DNA from: Streptomyces sp. NBC_01754
Lineage (GTDB): Bacteria > Actinomycetota > Actinomycetes > Streptomycetales > Streptomycetaceae
Assembly (NCBI RefSeq): GCF_035918015.1
Contig: NZ_CP109132.1
Location: forward strand, 3,038,001-3,102,000
Direction: 5' to 3'
DNA: 64,000 nucleotides
Shown: in pieces, positions 16,763 to 23,911 of the stretch
Layout of the letters: the number at the start of each line of letters is the position of its first letter
How positions within the stretch are numbered: the stretch's first letter is position 1
Notes under the pieces: generated by a model
What the model was told of the DNA's origin: nothing
The model's input: only the letters and a program-made list of their open reading frames with translations
Database searches by the model: none
Made by a program: the position numbers and the translations under genes

Positions 16763-18121
16763 TCACGCGGCGACGGGGACGCCCTTCGGCCCCGTCTCGC
16801 GCACCTCGGGCTCGTCGACCGGGGAGGCCGAGGCCGCGTTGTACGCGTCGTGGTCCAGGATCTTCTCCCGGGCCGAGACGAGCACCGGGATCATCGCCTG
16901 GCCGGCCACGTTGGTGGCGGTGCGCATCATGTCCAGGATCGGGTCGATGGCGAGCAGCAGGCCCACACCCTCCAGCGGGAGTCCCAGTGTGGAGAGGGTG
17001 AGGGTCAGCATGACCGTGGCGCCGGTGAGACCGGCGGTGGCCGCCGAACCGATGACCGAGACGAACGCGATCAGGACGTAGTCACCGACACCCAGCTGGA
17101 CGTCGAAGATCTGCGCGATGAAGATCGCCGCCAGCGAGGGGTAGATGGCGGCGCAGCCGTCCATCTTGGTCGTGGCGCCGAACGGGACGGCGAAGCTGGC
17201 GTACTCCTTCGGGACGCCGAGCCGCTCGGTGACCTTCTGGGTGACCGGCATCGTGCCGACCGAGGAGCGGGAGACGAAGGCGAGCTGGATCGCGGGCCAG
17301 GCGCCCTTGAAGAACTGGAGTGGGCTGACCTTGGCGACCGTGGCGAGCAGCAGCGGGTAGACGCCGAACATCACCAGGGCGCAGCCGATGTAGACGTCGG
17401 CGGTGAACGTCGCGTACTTGCCGATCAGGTCCCAGCCGTAGTCGGCGATCGCGTAGCCGATGAGGCCGACGGTGCCGAGCGGGGCGAGGCGGATGACCCA
17501 CCACAGGGCCTTCTGGAGGAGGGTGAGGACCGACTCGCTGAGGGTGAGGATCGGCTGGGCCTTCTCACCGAGCTGGAGCGCGGCGATACCGGCGACGGCG
17601 GCCAGGAAGACGATCTGGAGCACGTTCAGTTCGGTGAACGGCGTGATGACGTCCGTCGGGATGACGCCGGTCAGGAAGTCGAGCCAGGAGCCCGCGTTCT
17701 CGGGCTTGGCGCCGTCCTTCGGGGTGAGACCGGTGCCGGAGCCCGGGTTGGTGATCAGGCCGATCGCCAGGCCGATGGCGACCGCGATCAGCGAGGTGAT
17801 CATGAACCAGAGCAGGGTGCGCCCGGCCAGCCTGGCCGCGTTGTTGACCTTGCGCAGGTTGGTGATCGACACCATGATCGCGAAGAAGACGAGGGGCGCG
17901 ACGGCCAGCTTCAGCAGCTGGACGAAGATGTGGCCGACCTTGTCGAGCGTGGTGTAGAGCCAGTCGATGTCCTGACTGCGGGTGAGCCAGCCGAGCAGGA
18001 CGCCGAGCACCAGACCGGCGACGATCTGGGCCCAGAACGGGACGCTGGGTATGCGGAACCCCGAGCCGGAGCCGGACGGCTTGCCGGCGTCGATCTCGGG
18101 GGACGCGGAATTGGCGGACAC
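16763..18121 (-). CDS. DAACS-family sodium/proton symporter (dicarboxylate, amino acid or cystine)
   Basis: A 452-residue transporter of the DctA/GltP/TcyP family with about eight membrane helices plus re-entrant loops. The signature serine-rich hairpin (FVSRSSVGTMPVT), the GATTKMDGCAA loop and the C-terminal DPILDMMRTATNVAGQ segment, which carries substrate-binding Asp and Asn residues, are visible. GTG at 18119-18121 is preferred because GGAG lies 8 bases upstream; a GTG two codons earlier has almost no spacing. The family moves C4-dicarboxylates, glutamate/aspartate or cystine. The cysteine-rich leader upstream favours a sulfur-related substrate such as cystine, but the sequence alone does not settle it. 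Confidence 0.88.
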   Translation of the reverse strand: MSANSASPEIDAGKPSGSGSGFRIPSVPFWAQIVAGLVLGVLLGWLTRSQDIDWLYTTLDKVGHIFVQLLKLAVAPLVFFAIMVSITNLRKVNNAARLAGRTLLWFMITSLIAVAIGLAIGLITNPGSGTGLTPKDGAKPENAGSWLDFLTGVIPTDVITPFTELNVLQIVFLAAVAGIAALQLGEKAQPILTLSESVLTLLQKALWWVIRLAPLGTVGLIGYAIADYGWDLIGKYATFTADVYIGCALVMFGVYPLLLATVAKVSPLQFFKGAWPAIQLAFVSRSSVGTMPVTQKVTERLGVPKEYASFAVPFGATTKMDGCAAIYPSLAAIFIAQIFDVQLGVGDYVLIAFVSVIGSAATAGLTGATVMLTLTLSTLGLPLEGVGLLLAIDPILDMMRTATNVAGQAMIPVLVSAREKILDHDAYNAASASPVDEPEVRETGPKGVPVAA

Positions 18122-18197
18122 GGGCACACTCCTGGAAGGGCGCAGCGCGACGTACGGGTACGGGCGTACGGACGTGCGGTGGAACGGGGGACGGGAT

Positions 18198-18225
18198 GCG
18201 GCGCCCGCGTCAGAGGCGGCGCCGC
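18198..18225 (-). promoter_or_regulatory. Candidate attenuation hairpin between leader peptide and transporter
   Basis: Inverted repeat with 8 bp arms at 18198-18205 and 18218-18225 and a 12-base loop, starting 15 bp after the leader peptide stop and about 80 bp before the transporter start. Its position suits a structure whose formation depends on where a ribosome stalls on the leader. Confidence 0.5.
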
Positions 18226-18239
18226 TGCATGATGCCGGG

Positions 18240-18347
18240 TCAGACGTTGCGGCAACAGACCGCGGACATACAGCGGCAGAGATCCACGTGCAGGCGCGCC
18301 ACGAGCGGAGGGCTCATGGCGTGGTGGGTGCGCACTGCGGTGTTCAT
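18240..18347 (-). CDS. Cysteine-rich leader peptide (35 residues)
   Basis: A short open frame beginning with ATG at 18345-18347 and ending with TGA at 18240-18242. Its core reads PPLVARLHVDLCRC and ends with AVCCRNV, so four cysteines (24, 26, 31, 32) are packed into the last 12 residues. The LVxRxHVDLxR core followed by clustered cysteines is the pattern of the short leader peptides found upstream of sulfur-assimilation genes in Streptomyces and other actinobacteria, where ribosome stalling at Cys codons is thought to control downstream expression. It precedes the DAACS transporter by about 120 bp on the same strand. An ATG at codon 11 could also serve as start. Confidence 0.85.
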   Translation of the reverse strand: MNTAVRTHHAMSPPLVARLHVDLCRCMSAVCCRNV

Positions 18348-18368
18348 GCGAACACGTTAACACTTGAA

Positions 18369-18385
18369 CTTTGAGAACCTCAAAG
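18369..18385. promoter_or_regulatory. Inverted repeat CTTTGAG-N3-CTCAAAG, likely operator
   Basis: A perfect 7 bp inverted repeat with a 3-base centre, about 20 bp upstream of the leader peptide start in an A+T-rich patch that probably holds the promoter (TTAACACTTGAACTTTGAG). The position suggests a transcription factor acts on the leader-transporter transcript in addition to attenuation. No regulator gene for it is adjacent. Confidence 0.55.
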
Positions 18386-18406
18386 GTCCGCTTGGGTACG
18401 AGCATG

Positions 18407-18437
18407 CCCGGACGGGCACCGCGTGCGCCCGTCCGGG
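18407..18437. terminator. Hairpin terminator
   Basis: 11 bp arms at 18407-18417 and 18427-18437 with a 9-base loop. It lies about 90 bp beyond the stop of the DUF4229 gene (minus strand) and just upstream of the transporter promoter, insulating the two. Confidence 0.65.
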
Positions 18438-18529
18438 GCCGTGTGCGCCCGGAAACGACGAAACCCCGGTACCGGAGCGGAATGCTCGGGTCCGGGGCAC
18501 GTCCGCACGGGACGGGGCTGTGAGAAACG

Positions 18530-18826
18530 TTACGGGGTGACGCCGTCCTCACGGGTGCGGTTGGCGTCGAGCCTGGCCTTGGTCCGGTCGACCGTGGAGA
18601 CGAGCTGCTGGGACATCTCGTCGCGCTGCTTGCGCAGCAGGACGTAGCTCAGGGGCGCGGAGAGCAGCAGGCCCAGGAGGATGATCCAGACGGCGTTGGA
18701 GCCGCCTGCGCCGGAGGGCAGCAGCCCGAAGTGGACCGCCACACCCGAGACGAAGAAGCAGCCGACGAAAATCAGGAGGCGCAACGCGGTGTACCGGATC
18801 GTTGCGCTCGGCTTGGCAGCGGACAC
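18530..18826 (-). CDS. DUF4229-type small membrane protein
   Basis: A 98-residue protein with two membrane helices (about residues 13-32 and 45-63) followed by a charged C-terminal helix of about 35 residues (RKQRDEMSQQLVSTVDR) likely to be a cytoplasmic coiled coil. It matches the actinobacterial DUF4229 layout; function unknown. GTG at 18824-18826 is chosen because AGAAGG lies 7 bases upstream; a longer frame to 18952 adds unrelated residues. Single gene. Confidence 0.75.
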   Translation of the reverse strand: MSAAKPSATIRYTALRLLIFVGCFFVSGVAVHFGLLPSGAGGSNAVWIILLGLLLSAPLSYVLLRKQRDEMSQQLVSTVDRTKARLDANRTREDGVTP

Positions 18827-18962
18827 GGCTTGCCTTCTCTCTACGTCCGACGTCTCTACACTCGTGCGGGGTACGACTCTGTCCGACCAGTGAAGCATGC
18901 CCCGAATTCCGTCAGTTCCCAGGGGTTCCCCTTCCGGGCCCCGGCGCCGCACTCCGCCGCCC

Positions 18963-19490
18963 CTACCGGTAGAGCGGGAGCAGCATGATGACGTCGTCCC
19001 GGTAGTCGTCCTCGGCGACCCGGATGGCGTCCGGGACCCGGCCCACCTCCTTGTATCCGCAGGAGGCGTAGAAGCGGTCGGCGCCCGTGCCGCCGCGGCA
19101 GGTGAGCCGGACGGCGTCGATGCCGTCGAGGGAGCGCGCGGCGTCGGCCGCGGCCGCCATCAGCCCGCGGCCGTACCCCTTGCCCTGGTGGCGGGGGTGG
19201 ACCATCACCGTGTACAGCCCGATCCAGTGCCGCATCAGCCGGTGGGAGTTGTGGGTGAGGAAGGCGGTGGCGGCGACCGTGCCGCCCCCGTCCCGCCCGA
19301 CGACCAGCCGGGTACGGCCCTCGACCATGCCGGCGAGGTGCTTGACCAGCTCCGGCCGCACCTCGTCCGCGGTCACCGGCGGCAGGAACCCGACGGCCCC
19401 GCCCGCGTTGGTCACATCGGCCCAGAGGGCGGCGATGCCGTCCCGCAGGGTGCGGTCGAAGGCCGGGTCCAGTTCATAGGTAAGTGCCAT
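18963..19490 (-). CDS. GNAT-family N-acetyltransferase
   Basis: A 175-residue acetyltransferase. Motif A, which binds the acetyl-CoA pyrophosphate, is seen as VMVHPRHQGKGYGRGLM around residues 93-109, and the C-terminal FYASCGYKEVGR segment corresponds to motif B. The substrate cannot be told. ATG at 19488-19490 starts the conserved fold. Transcribed toward the DUF4229 gene's upstream region with about 135 bp between them, so probably a single-gene unit. Confidence 0.92.
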   Translation of the reverse strand: MALTYELDPAFDRTLRDGIAALWADVTNAGGAVGFLPPVTADEVRPELVKHLAGMVEGRTRLVVGRDGGGTVAATAFLTHNSHRLMRHWIGLYTVMVHPRHQGKGYGRGLMAAAADAARSLDGIDAVRLTCRGGTGADRFYASCGYKEVGRVPDAIRVAEDDYRDDVIMLLPLYR

Positions 19491-19544
19491 TACGGCAGAT
19501 TACCTATTACAGTCGCGGGCCCGCAAACCTGGTCCGGCACAGAG

Positions 19545-19588
19545 GAGAGCCCCGCTCCGGGCGGCGGCTGCCACGGAGCGGGGCTCTC
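19545..19588. terminator. Hairpin terminator downstream of mqnE
   Basis: Perfect 15 bp arms at 19545-19559 and 19574-19588 with a 14-base loop, 40 bp beyond the mqnE stop on the minus strand. Confidence 0.8.
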
Positions 19589-19629
19589 GGGTCCTACGGG
19601 GCCGGGCCGGCACGGGCCCTGGCGGTACG

Positions 19630-20793
19630 TCAGACGCGCATGGGCTGCGGCGACTCGCGCCGGTCCGCGTCCGGTCCCGGGTACTCGCGCAGGATCTCGT
19701 ACCGGGTGTTGCGCTCCACGGGCCGGAAGCCCGCGTCCCGGATGAGGTCCAGCAGATCCTCGCGGCCGAGCTTGTTCGGCGTGCCGTAGTCGTCCGCGTC
19801 GTGCGTGATCTTGTACTCGACGACCGAGCCGTCCATGTCGTCCGCCCCGTGCTGGAGGGCGAGCTGCGCGGTCTGCACCCCGTGCATCACCCAGAACACC
19901 TTGACGTGCGGGACGTTGTCGAAGAGCAGCCGCGAGACCGCGAAGGTCTTGAGCGCCTCCGCGCCGGTCGCCATCGTCGTCCGCGCCTGGAGGACGTTGC
20001 GGATCTTGCCGTCCTTCATGTCCACGAAGTCGTGCTGGTAGCGCAGCGGGATGAAGACCTGGAAGCCGCCGGTCTCGTCCTGCATCTCCCGCAGCCGCAG
20101 CACGTGGTCGACGCGGTGACGGGGCTCCTCGATGTGCCCGTACAGCATCGTCGCCGGGGTCTTGAGCCCCTTCTCGTGCGCGAGGCGGTGGATGCGCGAC
20201 CAGTCCTCCCAGTGGGTGTTGTGGTCGACGATGTGCTGGCGGACCTCCCAGTCGAAGATCTCCGCGCCGCCGCCGGTCAGCGACTCCAGACCGGCCTCGA
20301 TCAGCTCGTCGAGGATCTCCGAGGCCGTCAGCCCCGAGATCGTCTCGAAGTGGTGGATCTCCGTCGCCGTGAACGCCTTGAGCGCGACCTCCGGCAGGGC
20401 TTCCTTCAGCGCGCTCAGGGAGCGCGGGTAGTAGCGCCACGGGAGGGTGGGGTGCAGTCCGTTGACGATGTGCAGCTCGGTGAGGTTCTCGCCCTCCATC
20501 GCCTTGGCGAGGCGGACGGCCTCCTCGATCCGCATCGTGTACGCGTCCTTCTCGCCCGGCTTGCGCTGGAACGAGCAGTAGGCGCAGGACGCGGTGCACA
20601 CGTTCGTCATGTTGAGGTGGCGGTTGACGTTGAAGTGGACGACGTCACCGTTCTTCCGCGTCCGGACCTCGTGGGCCAGCCCGCCGAGCCAGGCCAGGTC
20701 GTCGGACTCGTAGAGCGCGATCCCGTCCTCGCGGGTCAGCCGCTCGCCGGCCCGGACCTTCTCCTCCAGCTCGCGCTTGAGTCCCGCGTCCAC
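19630..20793 (-). CDS. mqnE: MqnE, aminofutalosine synthase
   Basis: A 387-residue radical SAM enzyme of the futalosine route to menaquinone. It joins the chorismate-derived enolpyruvyl benzoate to S-adenosylmethionine with loss of CO2, giving aminofutalosine. The cluster-binding motif CTASCAYC lies at about residues 65-72, and the family features GGGAEIFDWEVR and MLYGHIEEP are present. GTG at 20791-20793 has GGAGG about 7 bases upstream and gives the usual family length; the upstream open frame to 20928 is rejected. An AsnC regulator gene lies just upstream on the same strand. Other pathway genes (mqnA, mqnB, mqnC, mqnD) are not in the window. Confidence 0.96.
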   Translation of the reverse strand: MDAGLKRELEEKVRAGERLTREDGIALYESDDLAWLGGLAHEVRTRKNGDVVHFNVNRHLNMTNVCTASCAYCSFQRKPGEKDAYTMRIEEAVRLAKAMEGENLTELHIVNGLHPTLPWRYYPRSLSALKEALPEVALKAFTATEIHHFETISGLTASEILDELIEAGLESLTGGGAEIFDWEVRQHIVDHNTHWEDWSRIHRLAHEKGLKTPATMLYGHIEEPRHRVDHVLRLREMQDETGGFQVFIPLRYQHDFVDMKDGKIRNVLQARTTMATGAEALKTFAVSRLLFDNVPHVKVFWVMHGVQTAQLALQHGADDMDGSVVEYKITHDADDYGTPNKLGREDLLDLIRDAGFRPVERNTRYEILREYPGPDADRRESPQPMRV

Positions 20794-20888
20794 TAGGGCG
20801 CCTCCCATATCTCTACGTAACAGACTCCGGCGGTCCACCGTACTCCCCGCCCTCCGGCCCCGGGGCACCCCCCGTCCGCCGGGTGGCG

Positions 20889-21344
20889 TCACATCTCTTC
20901 GGGCAGCTCCCCGACCCTGTTCTCCCACTTGGTGGAGAGCACGACCGTCGTCCGGGTGCGGGAGACCCCCTTGGTGCCGCTGAGCCTGCGGATCGTCCTC
21001 TCCAGGCCGTCCACGTCGCCGACCCGCACCTTCAGGGTGAAGGAGTCCTCCCCGGCGATGAACCAGCAGTCCTCGATCTCGGCGAGCTCCTTGAGCCGGT
21101 GCGCGACGTCCTCGTGGTCGGCGGCGTCGGAGAGCGAGACGCCGATGAGCGCGGTGACCCCGAGACCGAGCGACGCGGCGTCGACGGTCGCGCGGTATCC
21201 GGTGATGACGCCGGCGGACTCCAGCCGGTTGATGCGGTCGGTGACGCTGGGCCCGGAGAGCCCGACGAGCCGCCCCAGCTCGGCGTACGAGGCCCTGCCG
21301 TTCTCTCTGAGTGCCTGGATGAGCTGCCTGTCCACCGCGTCCAT
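20889..21344 (-). CDS. Lrp/AsnC-family transcriptional regulator
   Basis: A 151-residue regulator with an N-terminal winged helix (residues 1-50, MDAVDRQLIQALRENGR then SGPSVTDRINRLESAG) and a C-terminal RAM ligand-binding domain. ATG at 21342-21344 is preferred, with GGAAGG 10 bases upstream; an earlier ATG at 21362 has no binding site. Located between mqnE and ubiX on the same strand, it may govern menaquinone genes or respond to an amino acid, but position is the only evidence. The A+T-rich 21345-21420 region is its promoter and probably shared with the small divergent gene. Confidence 0.93.
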   Translation of the reverse strand: MDAVDRQLIQALRENGRASYAELGRLVGLSGPSVTDRINRLESAGVITGYRATVDAASLGLGVTALIGVSLSDAADHEDVAHRLKELAEIEDCWFIAGEDSFTLKVRVGDVDGLERTIRRLSGTKGVSRTRTTVVLSTKWENRVGELPEEM

Positions 21345-21477
21345 GTGACTGAAACCTTCCATTATTCAGCAGTATCGCGAGTTTACGTGTAGAATCTAAG
21401 GCACTACCGGGTTGAGACCCTGTAGATCTTACAGATCAGCCCAAAATCGCTTTCGAATCTTCAGGAGTGAAAACACC

Positions 21478-21615
21478 GTGTACACGATCGAGATGGCCTA
21501 CGCCCGTATGCGCGAGCTACAGGACCTGGCCAACCGCTCGCGTGCCCATCAGCCCGCCGCCGCCCACCGCGTCGACCGGACCGCCCGCGCCCCGCGCACC
21601 CGCAAGAAGCGCTGA
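21478..21615 (+). CDS. Small basic protein (45 residues), unknown
   Basis: Starts with GTG at 21478, with AGGAG about 10 bases upstream, and encodes VYTIEMAYARMRELQDLANR followed by an Ala/Arg/His-rich tail ending in TRKKR. The N-terminal half should form an amphipathic helix and the tail is strongly basic. Clean binding site, divergent promoter and low A+T codon use favour a real gene. Function unknown; nucleic-acid binding is conceivable but unproven. It converges on ubiX with a 4 bp gap. Confidence 0.65.
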   Translation: MYTIEMAYARMRELQDLANRSRAHQPAAAHRVDRTARAPRTRKKR

Positions 21616-21619
21616 CGCC

Positions 21620-22300
21620 CTAGGGCCTCCCACGGGAGCCTCCACCGAGCTCTCCCTCCCACCGGCGGTACAGCTGGTGCGGCACCCGCGCCGCGTCCAG
21701 CACCCGCCCGGCGACGAAGTCCACCAGGTCCTGGATGTGCGTCGCCCCCGCGTAGAACGCCGGAGAGGCGGGCAGCACCACGGCGCCCGCCTCGTCGAGC
21801 GCCACCATCTGCCTCAGCGTCTGGCCGCTGAGCGGCGTCTCACGTACGGCGACGACCAGCGGCCGCCGCTCCTTGAGCGTCACGCTCGCCGCCCGTTGCA
21901 GGAGATCCTTCGAGAGTCCCAGCGCCACCCCGGCCACACAGGCCGTGGACGCCGGGACGATCAGCATCCCCTTCGCCGGGTACGAGCCGGACGACGGACC
22001 GGCCGCGAGGTCACCGGCCCCCCAGTGCCGTACCCGCTCCAGCGCCGCGTCCGTCACGGCGAAGGAGTCCGGCGTCCCGTCCGCACCCCGCGCCAGCCAG
22101 GCACGCAGGTCCTCGCGCCAGTGCGCGTCGCGGAAGGCGATCCCCGTCTCGTCCAGCAGCGTCAGCCGCGAGGCCCGGCTCACCACCAGGTCGACGCTCT
22201 CCCCCGCGTCCAGCAGCCCCCGTAGGACGGAGCCCGCGAACGGGGTACCGGAAGCGCCGGACACCCCGACAATCCAAGGCCTGCGCTGCTGCCGACTCAC
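21620..22300 (-). CDS. ubiX: UbiX-like flavin prenyltransferase
   Basis: A protein of about 226 residues that would attach a prenyl group to FMN, giving the prenyl-FMN cofactor needed by UbiD-type decarboxylases. The N-terminal FMN-binding GVSGASGTPFA motif and the C-terminal ALDEAGAVVLPASPAFY segment are diagnostic. The start is uncertain between GTG at 22298-22300 and GTG at 22316-22318; the former has GGGA at workable spacing. The UbiD gene is about 1.6 kb away on the same strand beyond the rhomboid and prenyltransferase genes, so the two products likely work together in menaquinone synthesis. Confidence 0.9.
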   Translation of the reverse strand: MSRQQRRPWIVGVSGASGTPFAGSVLRGLLDAGESVDLVVSRASRLTLLDETGIAFRDAHWREDLRAWLARGADGTPDSFAVTDAALERVRHWGAGDLAAGPSSGSYPAKGMLIVPASTACVAGVALGLSKDLLQRAASVTLKERRPLVVAVRETPLSGQTLRQMVALDEAGAVVLPASPAFYAGATHIQDLVDFVAGRVLDAARVPHQLYRRWEGELGGGSRGRP

Positions 22301-22413
22301 TGAAGTCCCGGAATTCACACGGGCGAGCCTATCCGGCGCCCCCTGGGCGGAACCGAGCCAGGGGCTCCGTACGTTGCAACGGATGAGACCACAGCCGTCG
22401 ACAGGGGGTGACC

Positions 22414-23016
22414 ATGACCACCACACGCACAGGGACCACCGCACGGGCCGTCACGGCCGGTGCGGTCATGCTCGCCTGGGTGGCGCTGCTGTGGGTGCTG
22501 GAAGGCATCGACACGCTGACCGGCCACCGGCTGGACACCTACGGCGTCTCCCCACGCGACCCGGCCGAGCTGCGCGACGTCGTGCCGTCCGCCTTCCTGC
22601 ACGCCGGCTGGGAGCACGTCGCCTCCAACAGCCTGCCGCTGCTGGTCCTGGGCTTCATAGCCGCGCTCGCCGGGATACGCAGATTCGCCGCCGTGGTCCT
22701 GACGGTGATCGTGACCGCCGGCCTCGGCGTCTGGTTCACCGCCCCGTCCGGCACGGTCACGCTCGGCGCGTCCGGAGTGGTCTTCGGCCTCTTCGGCTAT
22801 CTGCTGGTCCGCGGCTTCGTCGACCGCCGCCCGCTCGACATCGTGGTCGGCGTGGTCGTCGCCGCGGTCTACGGCTCGCTGCTGTGGGGCGTCCTGCCGA
22901 CCGATTCCGGCATCAGCTGGCAGGGACACCTCTTCGGCCTGCTGGGCGGGGTCCTGGCCGCCTTCCTCTTCCGCCGCCCGCGCCGCCCGGCCCCCGGGCC
23001 GTACGTCACGGTGTGA
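22414..23016 (+). CDS. Rhomboid-family intramembrane serine protease
   Basis: A protein of about 200 residues with six membrane helices. The catalytic serine is in LGASGVVFG and the catalytic histidine in SWQGHLFGLLGG in the last helix; the HAGWEHVASN motif in helix 2 matches the oxyanion-hole region. It should cleave membrane-spanning substrates. Start at ATG 22414, with GTG 22408 as an alternative. It is the only plus-strand gene amid the menaquinone genes, and its last 11 bp overlap the convergent prenyltransferase gene. Confidence 0.9.
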   Translation: MTTTRTGTTARAVTAGAVMLAWVALLWVLEGIDTLTGHRLDTYGVSPRDPAELRDVVPSAFLHAGWEHVASNSLPLLVLGFIAALAGIRRFAAVVLTVIVTAGLGVWFTAPSGTVTLGASGVVFGLFGYLLVRGFVDRRPLDIVVGVVVAAVYGSLLWGVLPTDSGISWQGHLFGLLGGVLAAFLFRRPRRPAPGPYVTV

Positions 23017-23911
23017 GCCCGCGCACCAGCAGGTCGAGCAGCGCGCAGGCGAACAGCGCCATGCCGATGAACCCGTTCACCGAGAAGAACGCCCGGTTCA
23101 GCCGGGACAGGTCGTGCGGCCGCACGACCCGGTGCTCGTACACGAACGCCACGGCCACCACCGCCATGCCGATCCAGTAGAAGAGCCCCGCCCCGCTCAC
23201 CAGACCGAACCAGACCAGCATCCCTGTCGTCACGACGTGGCAGACCCGCGCGCCCCACAGCGCCGCCGGGATACCGAAGCGCGCCGGGAAGGACTTCACC
23301 CCGTGGGCCCGGTCGGCCTGCACGTCCTGGCAGGCGAAGATCAGGTCGAAGCCGCCGATCCAGATACCGACGGCCAGCCCCAGGATCACCGCCTCCCACG
23401 ACCAGCTCCCGGTCACCGCCAGCCAGGCGCCGATCGGCCCCATGGCCTGGGCCACACCCAGGATGGCGTGCGGGAAGTCGGTGAACCGCTTGCCGTACGG
23501 ATAGACGACCATCGGCACGACCGCGACCGGCGCCAGCACCAGGCAGAGCGGGTTGAGCAGGGCGGCGGCACCGAGGAACACGACGACGGCCACGAGCGCG
23601 CCGGTCCACGCCGACCTCACCGACACCGCCCCGGTGACCAGCTCCCGGCCCGCGGTGCGCGGGTTGCGGGCGTCGATCTCCCGGTCGATGATCCGGTTCG
23701 CCGCCATCGCGAAGGTGCGCAGCCCGACCATGGCGACGGTCACGAGCAGCAGCGTGCCCCAGTGGATGCTCCCGTCCACCTGGAACATCGCGGTGAGCGC
23801 GGCGATGTAGGCGAACGGCAGGGCGAAGACCGAGTGCTCGATCATCACGAGCCGCAGGAACGCGCGGGGCTTGCTGCGCGGCTGCGGAACAGCGGCGGCG
23901 GAGGCGCTCAC
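23006..23911 (-). CDS. mqnP: UbiA-family polyprenyltransferase (menaquinone pathway, MqnP-like)
   Basis: A 301-residue integral membrane prenyltransferase with eight or nine helices. The first metal-binding motif reads NRIIDREIDARNPRT and the second DLIFACQDVQADRAHGVKS; these chelate magnesium and the prenyl diphosphate. It would attach the polyprenyl tail to 1,4-dihydroxy-6-naphthoate. GTG at 23909-23911 overlaps the upstream UbiD stop by four bases (GTGA) and is preceded by AAGGAG, so translation is coupled. Next to ubiD and near mqnE and ubiX, which supports the futalosine-type menaquinone assignment. Confidence 0.94.
   Translation of the reverse strand: MSASAAAVPQPRSKPRAFLRLVMIEHSVFALPFAYIAALTAMFQVDGSIHWGTLLLVTVAMVGLRTFAMAANRIIDREIDARNPRTAGRELVTGAVSVRSAWTGALVAVVVFLGAAALLNPLCLVLAPVAVVPMVVYPYGKRFTDFPHAILGVAQAMGPIGAWLAVTGSWSWEAVILGLAVGIWIGGFDLIFACQDVQADRAHGVKSFPARFGIPAALWGARVCHVVTTGMLVWFGLVSGAGLFYWIGMAVVAVAFVYEHRVVRPHDLSRLNRAFFSVNGFIGMALFACALLDLLVRGLTP

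Noticed and set aside
15491..18232. A 913-codon open frame on the plus strand through MaoC, TetR and the transporter
   Set aside because: It runs through three real genes in other frames, and its composition shows third-position artefacts. No binding site or domain.
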